In this document: positions 49,732 through 58,186 of the stretch, in pieces
Layout of the letters: every line of letters starts with the position of its first letter
How positions within the stretch are numbered: position 1 is the first letter of the stretch
Source: Rhodoplanes sp963724735
GTDB lineage: Bacteria; Pseudomonadota; Alphaproteobacteria; Rhizobiales; Xanthobacteraceae
DNA length: 64,000 bases
Assembly: GCA_963724735.1 (NCBI GenBank)
Contig: CAVRVX010000015.1
Span: forward strand, 1 to 64,000
Direction: 5' to 3'
The notes under the pieces: model-generated
Told to the model about the DNA's origin: nothing
Databases searched by the model: none
What the model saw: only the letters and a program-made list of their open reading frames with translations
Program-made: the position numbers and the translations under genes

Positions 49732-50999
49732 ACGCGCCCGCGACCTATACGCAAACCGCGGCGGCGAAAGCAGCCTATGACGCGCGTTGGCAACGCGTCA
49801 TGGATTGCGTCGCGCTCAAGCAGCCGGACCGCATGCCCACCGCAATGGTCGCGACCTTCTGGCTCGCGCGCTATGGCGGCATCAGCTATCGCCAGCTGAT
49901 GTACGACTACGAGAAGACCAAGGAGATCATCGAGCGGGCGATCCTCGAATTCGAGCCCGATGCGCCGGGACCGATGGTGCTCGGAATCGTCAGCGGCCCG
50001 TCGCTCGAAGCGGTCGGCTATAAGCAGTTGCAATGGCCTGGTCACGGCGTGCGCGATGATCAGCCCTATCAGTACCTCGACCGCGAATACATGATGGCGG
50101 ACGAGTACGAGGAGTTCCTGTTCGACCCGACCGGCTTCTATCTGCAGAAATATCTGCCGCGCGTCGGCGAAGCTTTCGAAGGCGTCGAGGAACTCGCCTA
50201 TCTCCCCGGCCTCCAATACTTTCGACTGATCGGCGCTGTCCGCACCTTCTCGCGCCCGCGCGTGCGCAAGGCGCTGGAAGCGCTGATGAGGGCCGGCGAG
50301 GAGGTCGAGCGATGGGGTCGGCACCATCAGGATTTCGTCGAGCGCATGGCCGCGCACGGCTTCCCCATGGGTTATATCAGCACCTCGATTTCGCCCTATG
50401 ACTTGATCGCCGATTACTTCCGCGGCGCCACCGGCATGATGAAGGACCTGTTCCGCAACAAGGACAAGCTACTGGCGCTGCTCGACAAGGCGGCGACCTT
50501 CCTCATCCGCCAAGCAAGCCAAGCGTTCAGGGCTTCCGGCAATCCGGTCGTGTTCATCCCGATCCATTGGGCGCCGGACGCTTTCATGTCGCAGAAGCAG
50601 TTCGAGACCTTCTGGTGGCCGTCGTTCCGCAAGATGCTGCTCGGCCTGATCGAAAGCGGCATCATTCCGATGCCGCTGTGGGAGGCCGATTGCACCAAGC
50701 GGCTGGAGACGATCCGCGACATCCCGCCCGGCAAGTGCATCTACTGGTTCGAGCGCACCGACATGGTCCGCGCCTTCGAAGTGCTGGGCGACGTGGTGGC
50801 GCTGCGCGGCAACGTCTCGCCGTCGCTACTCACTACGGGAACGCCCGATGAGGTCGATGCCGCGGTGCGCCATCTTGCCGAGAACGTGTTCCACAAGGGC
50901 GGCAAGCTGATACTCGACGGCGCGTTCGGCATTCCCGACGAGACGCCGGTGGAGAACGTCCGCGCGATGTTCGCCGCTGCGCGCAAGTACGCAAGTTGA
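49728..50999 (+). CDS. UroD-superfamily methyltransferase (substrate:corrinoid, MT-I)
   Basis: The 423-residue protein is of the uroporphyrinogen decarboxylase-like superfamily, the fold used by vanillate, methanol and chloromethane methyltransferases acting on corrinoid proteins. Recognisable parts are VALKQPDRMPTAMVATFWLA (about 25-44), FVERMAAHGFPMGYISTSI, FIPIHWAPDAFMSQKQFETF, IIPMPLWEADCTKRLETI and VVALRGNVSPSLLTTGTPDE. The sequence is long for the family. A Cys (WEADC) and acidic residues near 325 could bind zinc or substrate. It probably takes the methyl group from the unknown substrate. It overlaps the corrinoid protein gene. Confidence 0.85.
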   Translation: MNAPATYTQTAAAKAAYDARWQRVMDCVALKQPDRMPTAMVATFWLARYGGISYRQLMYDYEKTKEIIERAILEFEPDAPGPMVLGIVSGPSLEAVGYKQLQWPGHGVRDDQPYQYLDREYMMADEYEEFLFDPTGFYLQKYLPRVGEAFEGVEELAYLPGLQYFRLIGAVRTFSRPRVRKALEALMRAGEEVERWGRHHQDFVERMAAHGFPMGYISTSISPYDLIADYFRGATGMMKDLFRNKDKLLALLDKAATFLIRQASQAFRASGNPVVFIPIHWAPDAFMSQKQFETFWWPSFRKMLLGLIESGIIPMPLWEADCTKRLETIRDIPPGKCIYWFERTDMVRAFEVLGDVVALRGNVSPSLLTTGTPDEVDAAVRHLAENVFHKGGKLILDGAFGIPDETPVENVRAMFAAARKYAS

Positions 51000-51009
51000 G
51001 AGCAAGACC

Positions 51010-51693
51010 ATGCGAAGCGCGGCCGTAAGGGCATTGCTGCGCGAGGCCGCCGAAGCGGAGGAACGCGACGTGCGACCGCGGCGGCCCAGCCGCTTCCTCC
51101 GCGCGGCGCATGACATGGCGGAGCACGACGCTCTACTCGCACCCGCTCTCCGCTTCGCGATCGTCGATCTCGAACGGCCGGCCGCGGAGACCCTCTACGC
51201 GGGCGGCCTCGAGCTTTACGCGCCGCGCCTTCTGCCGGCCGCCGGCGAGTTGACCGCGCTCGCCTGCGGGGTCGCGACCATCGGCGCCCGCCTGGAGCAG
51301 CGGGTCACCGTCCTGTTCGCGGAGCGCCGCGCGTCCCTCGCCCTCGCCCTCGACGCTCTCGGCAATCGCTGCCTCCATATCTTGTCGCGCTGCCTCCAGG
51401 ACCGCATGCTCGTCAGCACTCGCGATCGCGGGCTCGTTCTTTCTGGGGAGCTGCGCCCGGGCGACCCCGGACTTGCGCTCGATGCGCAGACGACCGTGCT
51501 GCGCCTCGCCGACGCCGCCGCGATCGGCGTGCAGGCGACGCACGGGCTTGCGCTGCATCCGCTCAAATCGATCTCGATGATGCTGGGCGCAGGCCGCGGC
51601 CTGCCCCCCGCCCGTTGGTCGCGCTGCGACGATTGCCGCTCCCGCCCGCGCTGCAAGCTCGTCGCGCACCACCCGGAGATGGCGAGCGCCTGA
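51010..51693 (+). CDS. Protein resembling the methionine synthase reactivation domain
   Basis: The 227-residue protein is Arg/Ala/Leu-rich. The middle part (ELTALACGVATIGARLEQRV, ALALDALGNRCLHIL) and the end (LHPLKSISMMLGAGRGLPPA, then four cysteines in CDDCRSRPRC) resemble the S-adenosylmethionine/B12 reactivation domain that closes MetH, as found free-standing in corrinoid methyltransferase loci. It may bind the cobalamin carrier or help activate it. The assignment is by motif impression and is moderate. It starts ten bases after the UroD-type gene and ends twenty bases before the RACo gene. Confidence 0.6.
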   Translation: MRSAAVRALLREAAEAEERDVRPRRPSRFLRAAHDMAEHDALLAPALRFAIVDLERPAAETLYAGGLELYAPRLLPAAGELTALACGVATIGARLEQRVTVLFAERRASLALALDALGNRCLHILSRCLQDRMLVSTRDRGLVLSGELRPGDPGLALDAQTTVLRLADAAAIGVQATHGLALHPLKSISMMLGAGRGLPPARWSRCDDCRSRPRCKLVAHHPEMASA

Positions 51694-51713
51694 CCGCAGG
51701 CTGAAGGAGCCGC

Positions 51714-53555
51714 ATGCCGCATCGCCCGCCCGCCTCGTCGACCGCCACGCATGCGCTGCGCTTTCCGCAATTCGAGCGGCAGATCGTCGCCCATGCCGAG
51801 GAGACCGTTTTTCACTCCGCGCGGCGCAGCGGTGTGCGCATCATTGGGGCCTGCGGCGGGCGCGGCGTCTGCGGGACCTGCAAGGTTCTGGTCGCCGAAG
51901 GTCTCGTGGAGCCCATCGAGCGCCGCCCGTTGCGGCCGTCCGACCCCAGGGATGACCCGCGTGCGCGCTGGGTGCGCGCATGCCAAGTCGTCCCGCGTTC
52001 CGACTGCACCCTTGAGGTCGATCGGCGTTCGCTCGCGCCGATCGTGCGCGCGGATATCGATTCCGATGAGACCGGCGAGACGCTGCCGCTCGACCCTGTG
52101 GTGATCAGCATCGATGTTTCGGTCCCGCCCCCCTCTCTCACCGACCCCCGTTCCGACGCGGACCACGTCGCACGCGCATCGCCCCTGCTGCTGACCGGCA
52201 TCGATCTCGGCGCCGCGCGCGAACTGCCAAGCCTGTTGCGCGCTGGAGATTGGTCGGTCCGCCTGCATGCGCGCGACGGCGAAGCGATCGCCTTCGCACC
52301 GACCGGGCGGCCGACGCTCGGTCTTGCCGTCGATTTCGGCACCACCAATGTCGCTGGTTTTCTCATCGATCTTGCGATGGGAACGCGCCTTGCAAGCCTC
52401 GGGATCGAGAACCCCCAGGTCGGCTGGGGCGCCGACGTGATCAGCCGTATCAATCATGCCATTCGCGACGAGGCCGCCGCCGACGAGCTGCGCGCAGCCG
52501 CAGTCGCCGCCATCAACGCGCTCGCGCATGACCTCTCCCAGGCGGCGGGAGCGCGGCCAGCGGACATCGTCGATCTGGCTGTATGCGGCAACACGGCGAT
52601 GCATCATCTGCTGCTCGGCTTGCCGGTGCGCCAGCTCGGCCGCGCGCCCTTCGTCGCTGCGCTCAGCGAGGCGATCGACGCGAAGGCGCGCGACCTGGGC
52701 ATTGCGGCCGCGGCCGGCGCCTATCTCCATGTTGCAGCGAATATTGGCGGCTTTGTCGGCGGCGACCACGTCGCGGCGCTGCTCGCGACCGAGCCGTCAT
52801 GGGCGAACGCAGCAGCAACGCTCGTGATGGATATCGGCACCAACACCGAGATCTCCCTCATTCATCGCGATGAGATCGTCACCGCGTCGTGTCCGTCAGG
52901 ACCAGCGCTCGAGGGCGGCCATTTATCTTGCGGCATGCGCGCGGCGGACGGCGCGATCGAACGCGTCGCAATTGCGCCGGACGGAATCGACATAGAGGTG
53001 ATCGGCGGAAAGAAACCGGTCGGCCTGTGCGGCTCCGGCGTGCTCGACGTGGTTGCGGGCCTGCGTTGCGCTGGCCTGCTCGACAGCGGCGGCCGGCTTC
53101 AGGCTGCTCACCCGAATATCTCCGCGATCAAGGGCAAGCGCGTATTCGCGCTCGCGCCCGAGGTCCATGTCACGCAGGCGGATATCCGGGCCGTGCAGCT
53201 CGCCAAGGCCGCGATCCGCACCGGGATCGACCTCTTGCTGCGCATGGCAAGCCTCGACGAAAACGCGATCGAGCGCGTCGTCATCGCCGGCGCATTCGGA
53301 AGCTATATCGATGTGCGCAGCGCCGTCGCGGTCGGGTTGCTTCCCGACCTGCCGGCGGAGCGCTTTTCCCAGGTCGGCAACGCGGCGGGTCTCGGCGTGC
53401 GCCAGATGCTGACCTCGCGGCAGGCGCGGGCGCGCGCGCGCGCGCTTGCCGGCCGCTGCCGTTATGTCGAACTCAGCACCCGCACCGATTTCCAAAAAAC
53501 CTTCATGCACAATATCGGCTTCAGGAAACCCGTCGAGGCGCGGAGAGCATCGTGA
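51714..53555 (+). CDS. RACo-type reductive activator of corrinoid proteins
   Basis: The 613-residue protein reduces inactive Co(II) to Co(I) with ATP hydrolysis. An N-terminal 2Fe-2S ferredoxin domain has cysteines at about 47, 53, 56 and 90 (IIGACGGRGVCGTCKVLV, then WVRACQV). A linker follows, then the DUF4445 ASKHA ATPase with LGLAVDFGTTNVAGFLIDL (about 200), TLVMDIGTNTEISLIHRDE (about 370), CPSGPALEGGHLSCGM, PVGLCGSGVLDVV and IAGAFGSYIDVRSA. It is complete. Methyltransferase systems need such an activator because Co(I) is readily oxidised. Its stop overlaps the next gene's GTG start. Confidence 0.92.
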   Translation: MPHRPPASSTATHALRFPQFERQIVAHAEETVFHSARRSGVRIIGACGGRGVCGTCKVLVAEGLVEPIERRPLRPSDPRDDPRARWVRACQVVPRSDCTLEVDRRSLAPIVRADIDSDETGETLPLDPVVISIDVSVPPPSLTDPRSDADHVARASPLLLTGIDLGAARELPSLLRAGDWSVRLHARDGEAIAFAPTGRPTLGLAVDFGTTNVAGFLIDLAMGTRLASLGIENPQVGWGADVISRINHAIRDEAAADELRAAAVAAINALAHDLSQAAGARPADIVDLAVCGNTAMHHLLLGLPVRQLGRAPFVAALSEAIDAKARDLGIAAAAGAYLHVAANIGGFVGGDHVAALLATEPSWANAAATLVMDIGTNTEISLIHRDEIVTASCPSGPALEGGHLSCGMRAADGAIERVAIAPDGIDIEVIGGKKPVGLCGSGVLDVVAGLRCAGLLDSGGRLQAAHPNISAIKGKRVFALAPEVHVTQADIRAVQLAKAAIRTGIDLLLRMASLDENAIERVVIAGAFGSYIDVRSAVAVGLLPDLPAERFSQVGNAAGLGVRQMLTSRQARARARALAGRCRYVELSTRTDFQKTFMHNIGFRKPVEARRAS

Positions 53556-54442
53556 CGCAATCGGACAAATTCGACCTCATCGTCGTCGGTGACCGCATCA
53601 ATCCCGGCTTCAAGAGCGTGCGGACGCTGGTCGACAACAATGACATTCCCGGCATTCAGGCGCTCGCCATCAAGCAGGTCGAGGCGGGCGCGCGCTATCT
53701 CGACGTCACCATCGGACCGCGCGCGATCGACGACTCCGCGTTCTTGACGGAGGTGATCCGCGCCATCCAGGGAGTCGTCAAGGCGCCGCTCTGCTTCGAT
53801 TTCCCGACCGCGGCGGTGCAGGCCGTATGCCTCGGCGCCTATGACCGCGCCCGCGCGGACGGCGCGCTTCCGCTCGTCAACTCGATCACCGAGCATCGCT
53901 GGGATCTGATGGACCTGTACCGTCCGCTCGGGCCCTTCAAGGTCATCGTCATGGCTTCCGAGCGCGTCGATGACGAGGTCGCCAAGCCGAACAAGACCGC
54001 CGCGGAGATTTTCACCACCGCGCGCCGCGCGGCGCTCCGGCTCAAGTCGGATTACGGGATGACGATGGACGATATCTTCATCGACATCTCCATCAGCGCG
54101 GTGGTGGCCGACACGACCGGACTGCACCGCGCCACCCTCGCCGCAATCCGCGACATCCGCGCCGACCCCGAGCTCGCGGGCATCCACATCATGGGCGGGC
54201 TCACCAATATCGGCGGGCAACTTCCGGCCAAGGCGGCCAACGGCTCCGACCTGAAGCTCGGGCTCGAATGCGCTTTCCTCACGCTTGCCGTGCCGCTCGG
54301 CTTCGATACGGTCCTGGCGACGCCCTGGCGCGCCTACCGGCCGCTGCCGGACGACGATTACATCCTCTGCGCGTACAAAAACTTCCTCGAGCACACGGGC
54401 AGCAACGCGCTGCGCGCCGTGCGCAAGTTCTACAAGGCGTGA
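53552..54442 (+). CDS. Pterin-binding methyltransferase (corrinoid:tetrahydrofolate, MT-II)
   Basis: The 296-residue TIM-barrel protein has the DHPS/AcsE/MtrH-like pterin-binding fold. Motifs are LIVVGDRINPGFKSV (about 9-23), QVEAGARYLDVTIGPRAIDD, APLCFDFPTAAVQAVCL, LVNSITEHRWDLMDLY, DIFIDISISAVVADTTG and HIMGGLTNIGGQLP. It should move the methyl group from the corrinoid protein to tetrahydrofolate, feeding the MetF-type reductase encoded first in the operon. The start is GTG at 53552, overlapping the RACo stop (GTGA). Last gene of the operon; a GC-rich hairpin repeat follows. Confidence 0.9.
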   Translation: MTQSDKFDLIVVGDRINPGFKSVRTLVDNNDIPGIQALAIKQVEAGARYLDVTIGPRAIDDSAFLTEVIRAIQGVVKAPLCFDFPTAAVQAVCLGAYDRARADGALPLVNSITEHRWDLMDLYRPLGPFKVIVMASERVDDEVAKPNKTAAEIFTTARRAALRLKSDYGMTMDDIFIDISISAVVADTTGLHRATLAAIRDIRADPELAGIHIMGGLTNIGGQLPAKAANGSDLKLGLECAFLTLAVPLGFDTVLATPWRAYRPLPDDDYILCAYKNFLEHTGSNALRAVRKFYKA

Positions 54443-54477
54443 CCGCGAGCGCAAATGGGCCGTGCGGCGGCGCGCAA

Positions 54478-54541
54478 CCCCCTCCCCAACCCTCCCCGCT
54501 TGCGGGGGAGGGAGTTGCGCGTGAGCGCGACGGGTGGGGGC
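54478..54541. repeat. Palindromic repeat of the alphaproteobacterial type
   Basis: Contains CCCTCCCCGC, then TT, then GCGGGGGAGGG (54490-54512), flanked by CCCCTCCCCAAC and CGACGGGTGGGGG. This form is widespread as an intergenic repeat in alphaproteobacteria. It lies 35 bases after the MT-II stop and may stabilise or end the transcript. Confidence 0.6.
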
Positions 54542-54625
54542 AAAGCTGTGTGCACTTTTCAACCGCTCTGGTATCGCGCGAGCGGACGCCCCAGATCGAA
54601 AACGCGCCAGGGCCGCGCGCGGTAT

Positions 54626-54684
54626 TTGACATCGATCAACGACGTTCGTTCTCGCGCTCGTGAAAATAGTTTAAATTTGAACTA
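54626..54684 (+). promoter_or_regulatory. Operator-like sites upstream of the second binding-protein gene
   Basis: TTGACATCGATCAACGA (54626-54642) resembles the promoter element TTGACATGTCAACGA of the corrinoid operon, with two extra central bases. Further on, TAGTTTAAATTTGAACTA (54667-54684) is a near-perfect 18-base palindrome. It ends in the same TTGAACTA as the second element at 47580-47587. No clear -10 follows the first element, so the promoter itself is uncertain. Confidence 0.5.
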
Positions 54685-54897
54685 GTCTCGTCTCTAGGTC
54701 GGCGGCCGGGGTGCAATCGATCGGGAGCGTCATGACGCCGCGTACCGGCATGGCATCACCCGCGAGCCGCCGGCATCGAAACATCTTGGAGAGCCCTATT
54801 GATTTCACTCGCGGGCGGCGCGACTGAATCGTCCCGACAACGGCGCCGGACGCGAGCGCGACGTCGTCAACCGGAAAGCCGAAGCAGGGAGGAAGGC

Positions 54898-56070
54898 ATG
54901 GCAAGGCTGCTACTCGCCGCGGCGTTCGCGGCAGTTCTGATAGCGTCGGCGGCGGCTCAGGAGCCCATCAAGATCGGATTCATCTCGACCTTCTCGGGCC
55001 CCAGCGGCGGGCTGGGCCAGGAGCTTCTCGACGGCTTCAAGCTGGGCCTGAAGAAACTCGACAACAAGCTGGGCGGGCGGCCGGTCGAATTGATCCAGGG
55101 CGACGACCAGGCGAAGCCCGATGTCGGACGCCAGGTCGCCGACAAGATGATCGAGCGCGACCGCGTGCCGATTCTCACCGGCATCAACTTCTCGAACGTG
55201 ATGCTGGCGGTGGCCAAGCCCGCACTCGACGCCGGCGTGTTCGTGATCAGCCTCAATGCCGGGCCCTCGCAATATGCCGGCGCGCAATGCCATCCGCACT
55301 ACTTCACCGCCTCGTTCCAGAACGACACGGCGCCCGAGGCGATGGGAATTTACATGCAGAGCAAGGGCATCAAGCGCGTCTACCTGATGGCGCCGAATTA
55401 TCCGGCGGGAAAAGACTTCCTCGCCGGCTTCAAACGCTACTTCAAGGGCGACATCGTCGACGAGGTCTATACCGGCTTCGGCCAGCTCGACTACGCCGCC
55501 GAGATCGCCCAGTTGCGCGACAAGAAGCCGGACGCGGTGTTCTTCTTCTATCCCGGCGGAATGGGCATCAACTTCGTTAAGCAATATTCGCAGGCCGGGT
55601 TGAAGAAAGACATCCCGCTCTACGGACCGTCGTTCTCGCTCGACCAGACCGTCCTGCCGGCGATGGGCGATGCGGCGGTCGGCGCCTTCGCCTCGACATT
55701 CTGGACCGAAGGCTTCGACAACCCCGCAAGCAAGACCTTCGCCGCCGATTTCGAGACCGAGTACGGCCGCATTCCCTCGCCGAACGCGGCGCAGGCCTAC
55801 GACACGGCCTTCATCATCGATGCCGCGCTCAGGGCGATCGGCGGCAAGATCGAGGACAAGGCGGCGTTCCAGAAGGCGTTGGAGAACGTCAAATTCGACT
55901 CGGTGCGCGGCAACTTCAAATTCAACAAGAACCATTATCCCATCCAGGATTTCTACCTGGCCGAAATCGAAAAGGATCAAAAGGGCCGGCCGGTGATGGT
56001 GAAGCGCAGCCTGATCGTGCGCGACCACGCGGACGCCTACGCCAAAGACTGCAAGATGCCGGCGGGTTGA
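54898..56070 (+). CDS. Branched-chain-type ABC transporter substrate-binding protein 2
   Basis: The 390-residue periplasmic protein starts MARLLLAAAFAAVLIASAAA, a signal peptide cleaved before QEPIKIGFISTFSGP. The fold is leucine-binding-protein-like with type 1 lobes (GLGQELLDGFKLGLKKLD, RVPILTGINFSNVMLAVAK, YLMAPNYPAGKDFLAGFKRY, FFFYPGGMGINFVKQYSQAG). By eye about three of every four residues match binding protein 1 at 44.2-45.4 kb. GGGAGG precedes the ATG. It is followed by two permease and two ATPase genes, making a complete importer. Such proteins bind amino acids, aromatic acids or amides; the ligand is unknown. Confidence 0.92.
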   Translation: MARLLLAAAFAAVLIASAAAQEPIKIGFISTFSGPSGGLGQELLDGFKLGLKKLDNKLGGRPVELIQGDDQAKPDVGRQVADKMIERDRVPILTGINFSNVMLAVAKPALDAGVFVISLNAGPSQYAGAQCHPHYFTASFQNDTAPEAMGIYMQSKGIKRVYLMAPNYPAGKDFLAGFKRYFKGDIVDEVYTGFGQLDYAAEIAQLRDKKPDAVFFFYPGGMGINFVKQYSQAGLKKDIPLYGPSFSLDQTVLPAMGDAAVGAFASTFWTEGFDNPASKTFAADFETEYGRIPSPNAAQAYDTAFIIDAALRAIGGKIEDKAAFQKALENVKFDSVRGNFKFNKNHYPIQDFYLAEIEKDQKGRPVMVKRSLIVRDHADAYAKDCKMPAG

Positions 56071-56273
56071 GCGACGAGAATTCCCGAGGCGAGAGAAACG
56101 CGACGCGCAGGAGCGGCGGCGAGCAAGACGATGGTGAGCGTTCCGCAACGCCTGCGCAGTCCGCGCGTCGCCTTGAGCCGATCGCATTGCCTGCGGCATA
56201 ACGAGCTGCGTGAAGGGGCGTCGCGCGCCGCTCGAAGAAACGGCGCTCCCAGATCGAAGCCGCGGAGCGGGGA

Positions 56274-57146
56274 ATGTCCTTCCCATTGATCGTCGAGCAA
56301 TTGCTCAACGGCATTCAGTTCGGCGTCATGCTGTTCCTGATGGCGGCAGGCCTGACGCTCGTGTTCGGCATCATGAACATGATCAATCTCGCGCACGGCT
56401 CGCTGTATATGGCGGGCGCGTTCATTGCTGCGGCGCTGATCCCGTGGACGGGCAGCTTCCTTCTCGCCGTATTGATCGCGCTGCCGCTGACCGGCCTGCT
56501 CGGCGCTCTGCTGGAGATCGGGCTCCTGCGCCGCTTCTATACGCGCACGCATCTCGACCAGGTGCTGGTCACGTTCGGCCTGATCCTCGTGTTCAACGAG
56601 ATCACGCGGCTGATCTGGGGCCCGGTCCCGGTGCCGATGCCGCTGCCTGACTGGCTCTCCGGATCGGTCGAATTGTTTGAGGGCGTGCGCTATCCGACCT
56701 TTCGGCTCACGATCCTCGCGGTCGGCGCGATCGTCGCGATCGGGCTTTATCTCGTCGTCGTGCACACGCGCGCCGGCATGTGGGTGCGCGCGGGCGCGAG
56801 CAATCGCCCGATGGCGTCCGCCTTGGGCGTCGACGTGCAACTTGTCTTCTCCATGGTCTTTGCCATCGGCGCCGCGCTCGCCGGGCTCGCCGGCATCATG
56901 GCGGGGCCGGTGTTCGCCGTGCAGATCGGCATGGGGGAGCCGATCCTTATCCTCGCCTTCGTCGTCACCACCATCGGCGGCATCGGCTCGATCCGCGGCG
57001 CTTTTCTTGCCGCCCTCGTAATCGGGATCGTCGACACGTTTGGCCGTGTGCTGTTGCCGCCTGCTCTCGGCAGCATGGTGATCTTCATCCTGATGGCGGC
57101 CATCCTCGCGCTTCGGCCGCAGGGCCTGTTTCCGGTGAACAATTGA
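56274..57146 (+). CDS. livH: ABC transporter permease, LivH family
   Basis: The 290-residue inner-membrane permease has about eight spans. LNGIQFGVMLFLMAAGLTL (about 11-29), GIMNMINLAHGSLYMAGAF and GASNRPMASALGVDVQLVF (the cytoplasmic loop contacting the ATPase) are family features. VTTIGGIGSIRGAFLAALVIG lies near the end. It starts about 200 bases after the binding-protein gene and is followed two bases later by LivM. The symbol names the family; the substrate need not be leucine. Confidence 0.93.
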   Translation: MSFPLIVEQLLNGIQFGVMLFLMAAGLTLVFGIMNMINLAHGSLYMAGAFIAAALIPWTGSFLLAVLIALPLTGLLGALLEIGLLRRFYTRTHLDQVLVTFGLILVFNEITRLIWGPVPVPMPLPDWLSGSVELFEGVRYPTFRLTILAVGAIVAIGLYLVVVHTRAGMWVRAGASNRPMASALGVDVQLVFSMVFAIGAALAGLAGIMAGPVFAVQIGMGEPILILAFVVTTIGGIGSIRGAFLAALVIGIVDTFGRVLLPPALGSMVIFILMAAILALRPQGLFPVNN

Positions 57147-57148
57147 CC

Positions 57149-58186
57149 ATGCGCGACATCGCCACACCGACCAAGACGGAAAGCGGCCAGCGGCTCGCGC
57201 GCCTTCTCCCGATCGCGATCCTGATCGGCTTGCTTGCTTTGGTGCCGCCGATCGCCACCGCGATCGACGATCCGTTTCTGATCAAGATATTCGCGCGCGT
57301 GATCGTGTTCGCCATCGCCGCGGTGGCGCTCAACTTCATTCTCGGCTTCGGCGATCTGGTCAGCCTGCTGCAGGCCGGCTTTATCGGCGTCGGCGGCTAC
57401 ACCGTCGCCATTCTCGCCTCGCACGAGTTCAATGCCGAACCGATCGCACTCTGGCCGTTCACGCTTGACGGCACGACCAATCTCGCCATCTCGCTCCCGC
57501 TCGGAGCGCTCGCCGCGGCAGTGGTCGCGGTCTTGACCGGGCTCGTCTCGCTGCGCACCAGCGGCGCCTATTTCATCATGATCACGCTCGCCTTCAATCA
57601 GATGCTCTACTACTTCTTCGTCGCCCTGCAGCGATATGGCGGCGAGGACGGTTTGCAGATTCTCGGCAATCTGCATCTCGCTGGCGTCGACGTCGCAAGA
57701 CGCGTTCCGTTCTATTATCTGTGCCTCGTCACGCTGGCGCTGACGCTGCTGTTTCTCGATCGCCTGGTCGCAAGCCGCTTCGGCATGGTGATCCGCGCGC
57801 TGGCGCAAAACGAGCGCCGCGTGGTCGCGCTCGGGATTCCGCCGCTGCGTTACAAGCTGCTCGCCTTCGTCATCACCGGCACGCTCGGCGGACTCGCCGG
57901 CGGGCTGCTCGCGGCCGGGCAGCAATTCATCAGCCCCGCCGATATGGCTTGGGCGCGTTCCGGCGAAATCGTGGTGATGGCGGTGCTGGGCGGGCTTTCG
58001 ACCGTGTGGGGGCCGGTCGTCGGCGCCGCCGTGTTCCTTGTGCTCGAGCTCGTGCTTTCCTCCTTCACGATCAGCTGGCAGCTCCCTTTCGGCATTCTGA
58101 TCATCGTGATGATCACCTTCCTGCGCGGCGGCCTGGCGGACCTGTGGGGCGTCGTCACGCGGCGGAAATGGCCGGGGGCGGGCTGA
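57149..58186 (+). CDS. livM: ABC transporter permease, LivM family
   Basis: The 345-residue permease partners LivH. LNFILGFGDLVSLLQAGFIG (about 61-80), RTSGAYFIMITLAFNQML and RALAQNERRVVALGIPPLRY (the coupling loop, about 209-228) are typical, as is VVMAVLGGLSTVWGPVVGAA. The first 20 residues are soluble and not conserved. It begins two bases after the LivH stop, and its stop overlaps the LivG ATG (TGATG), so the genes are translationally coupled. Confidence 0.93.
   Translation: MRDIATPTKTESGQRLARLLPIAILIGLLALVPPIATAIDDPFLIKIFARVIVFAIAAVALNFILGFGDLVSLLQAGFIGVGGYTVAILASHEFNAEPIALWPFTLDGTTNLAISLPLGALAAAVVAVLTGLVSLRTSGAYFIMITLAFNQMLYYFFVALQRYGGEDGLQILGNLHLAGVDVARRVPFYYLCLVTLALTLLFLDRLVASRFGMVIRALAQNERRVVALGIPPLRYKLLAFVITGTLGGLAGGLLAAGQQFISPADMAWARSGEIVVMAVLGGLSTVWGPVVGAAVFLVLELVLSSFTISWQLPFGILIIVMITFLRGGLADLWGVVTRRKWPGAG

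Noticed and set aside
54910..56286. A 458-codon minus-strand frame opposite binding protein 2
   Set aside because: Similar shadow frames appear opposite binding protein 1, as expected for mirrored codons of homologous genes rather than a real gene.
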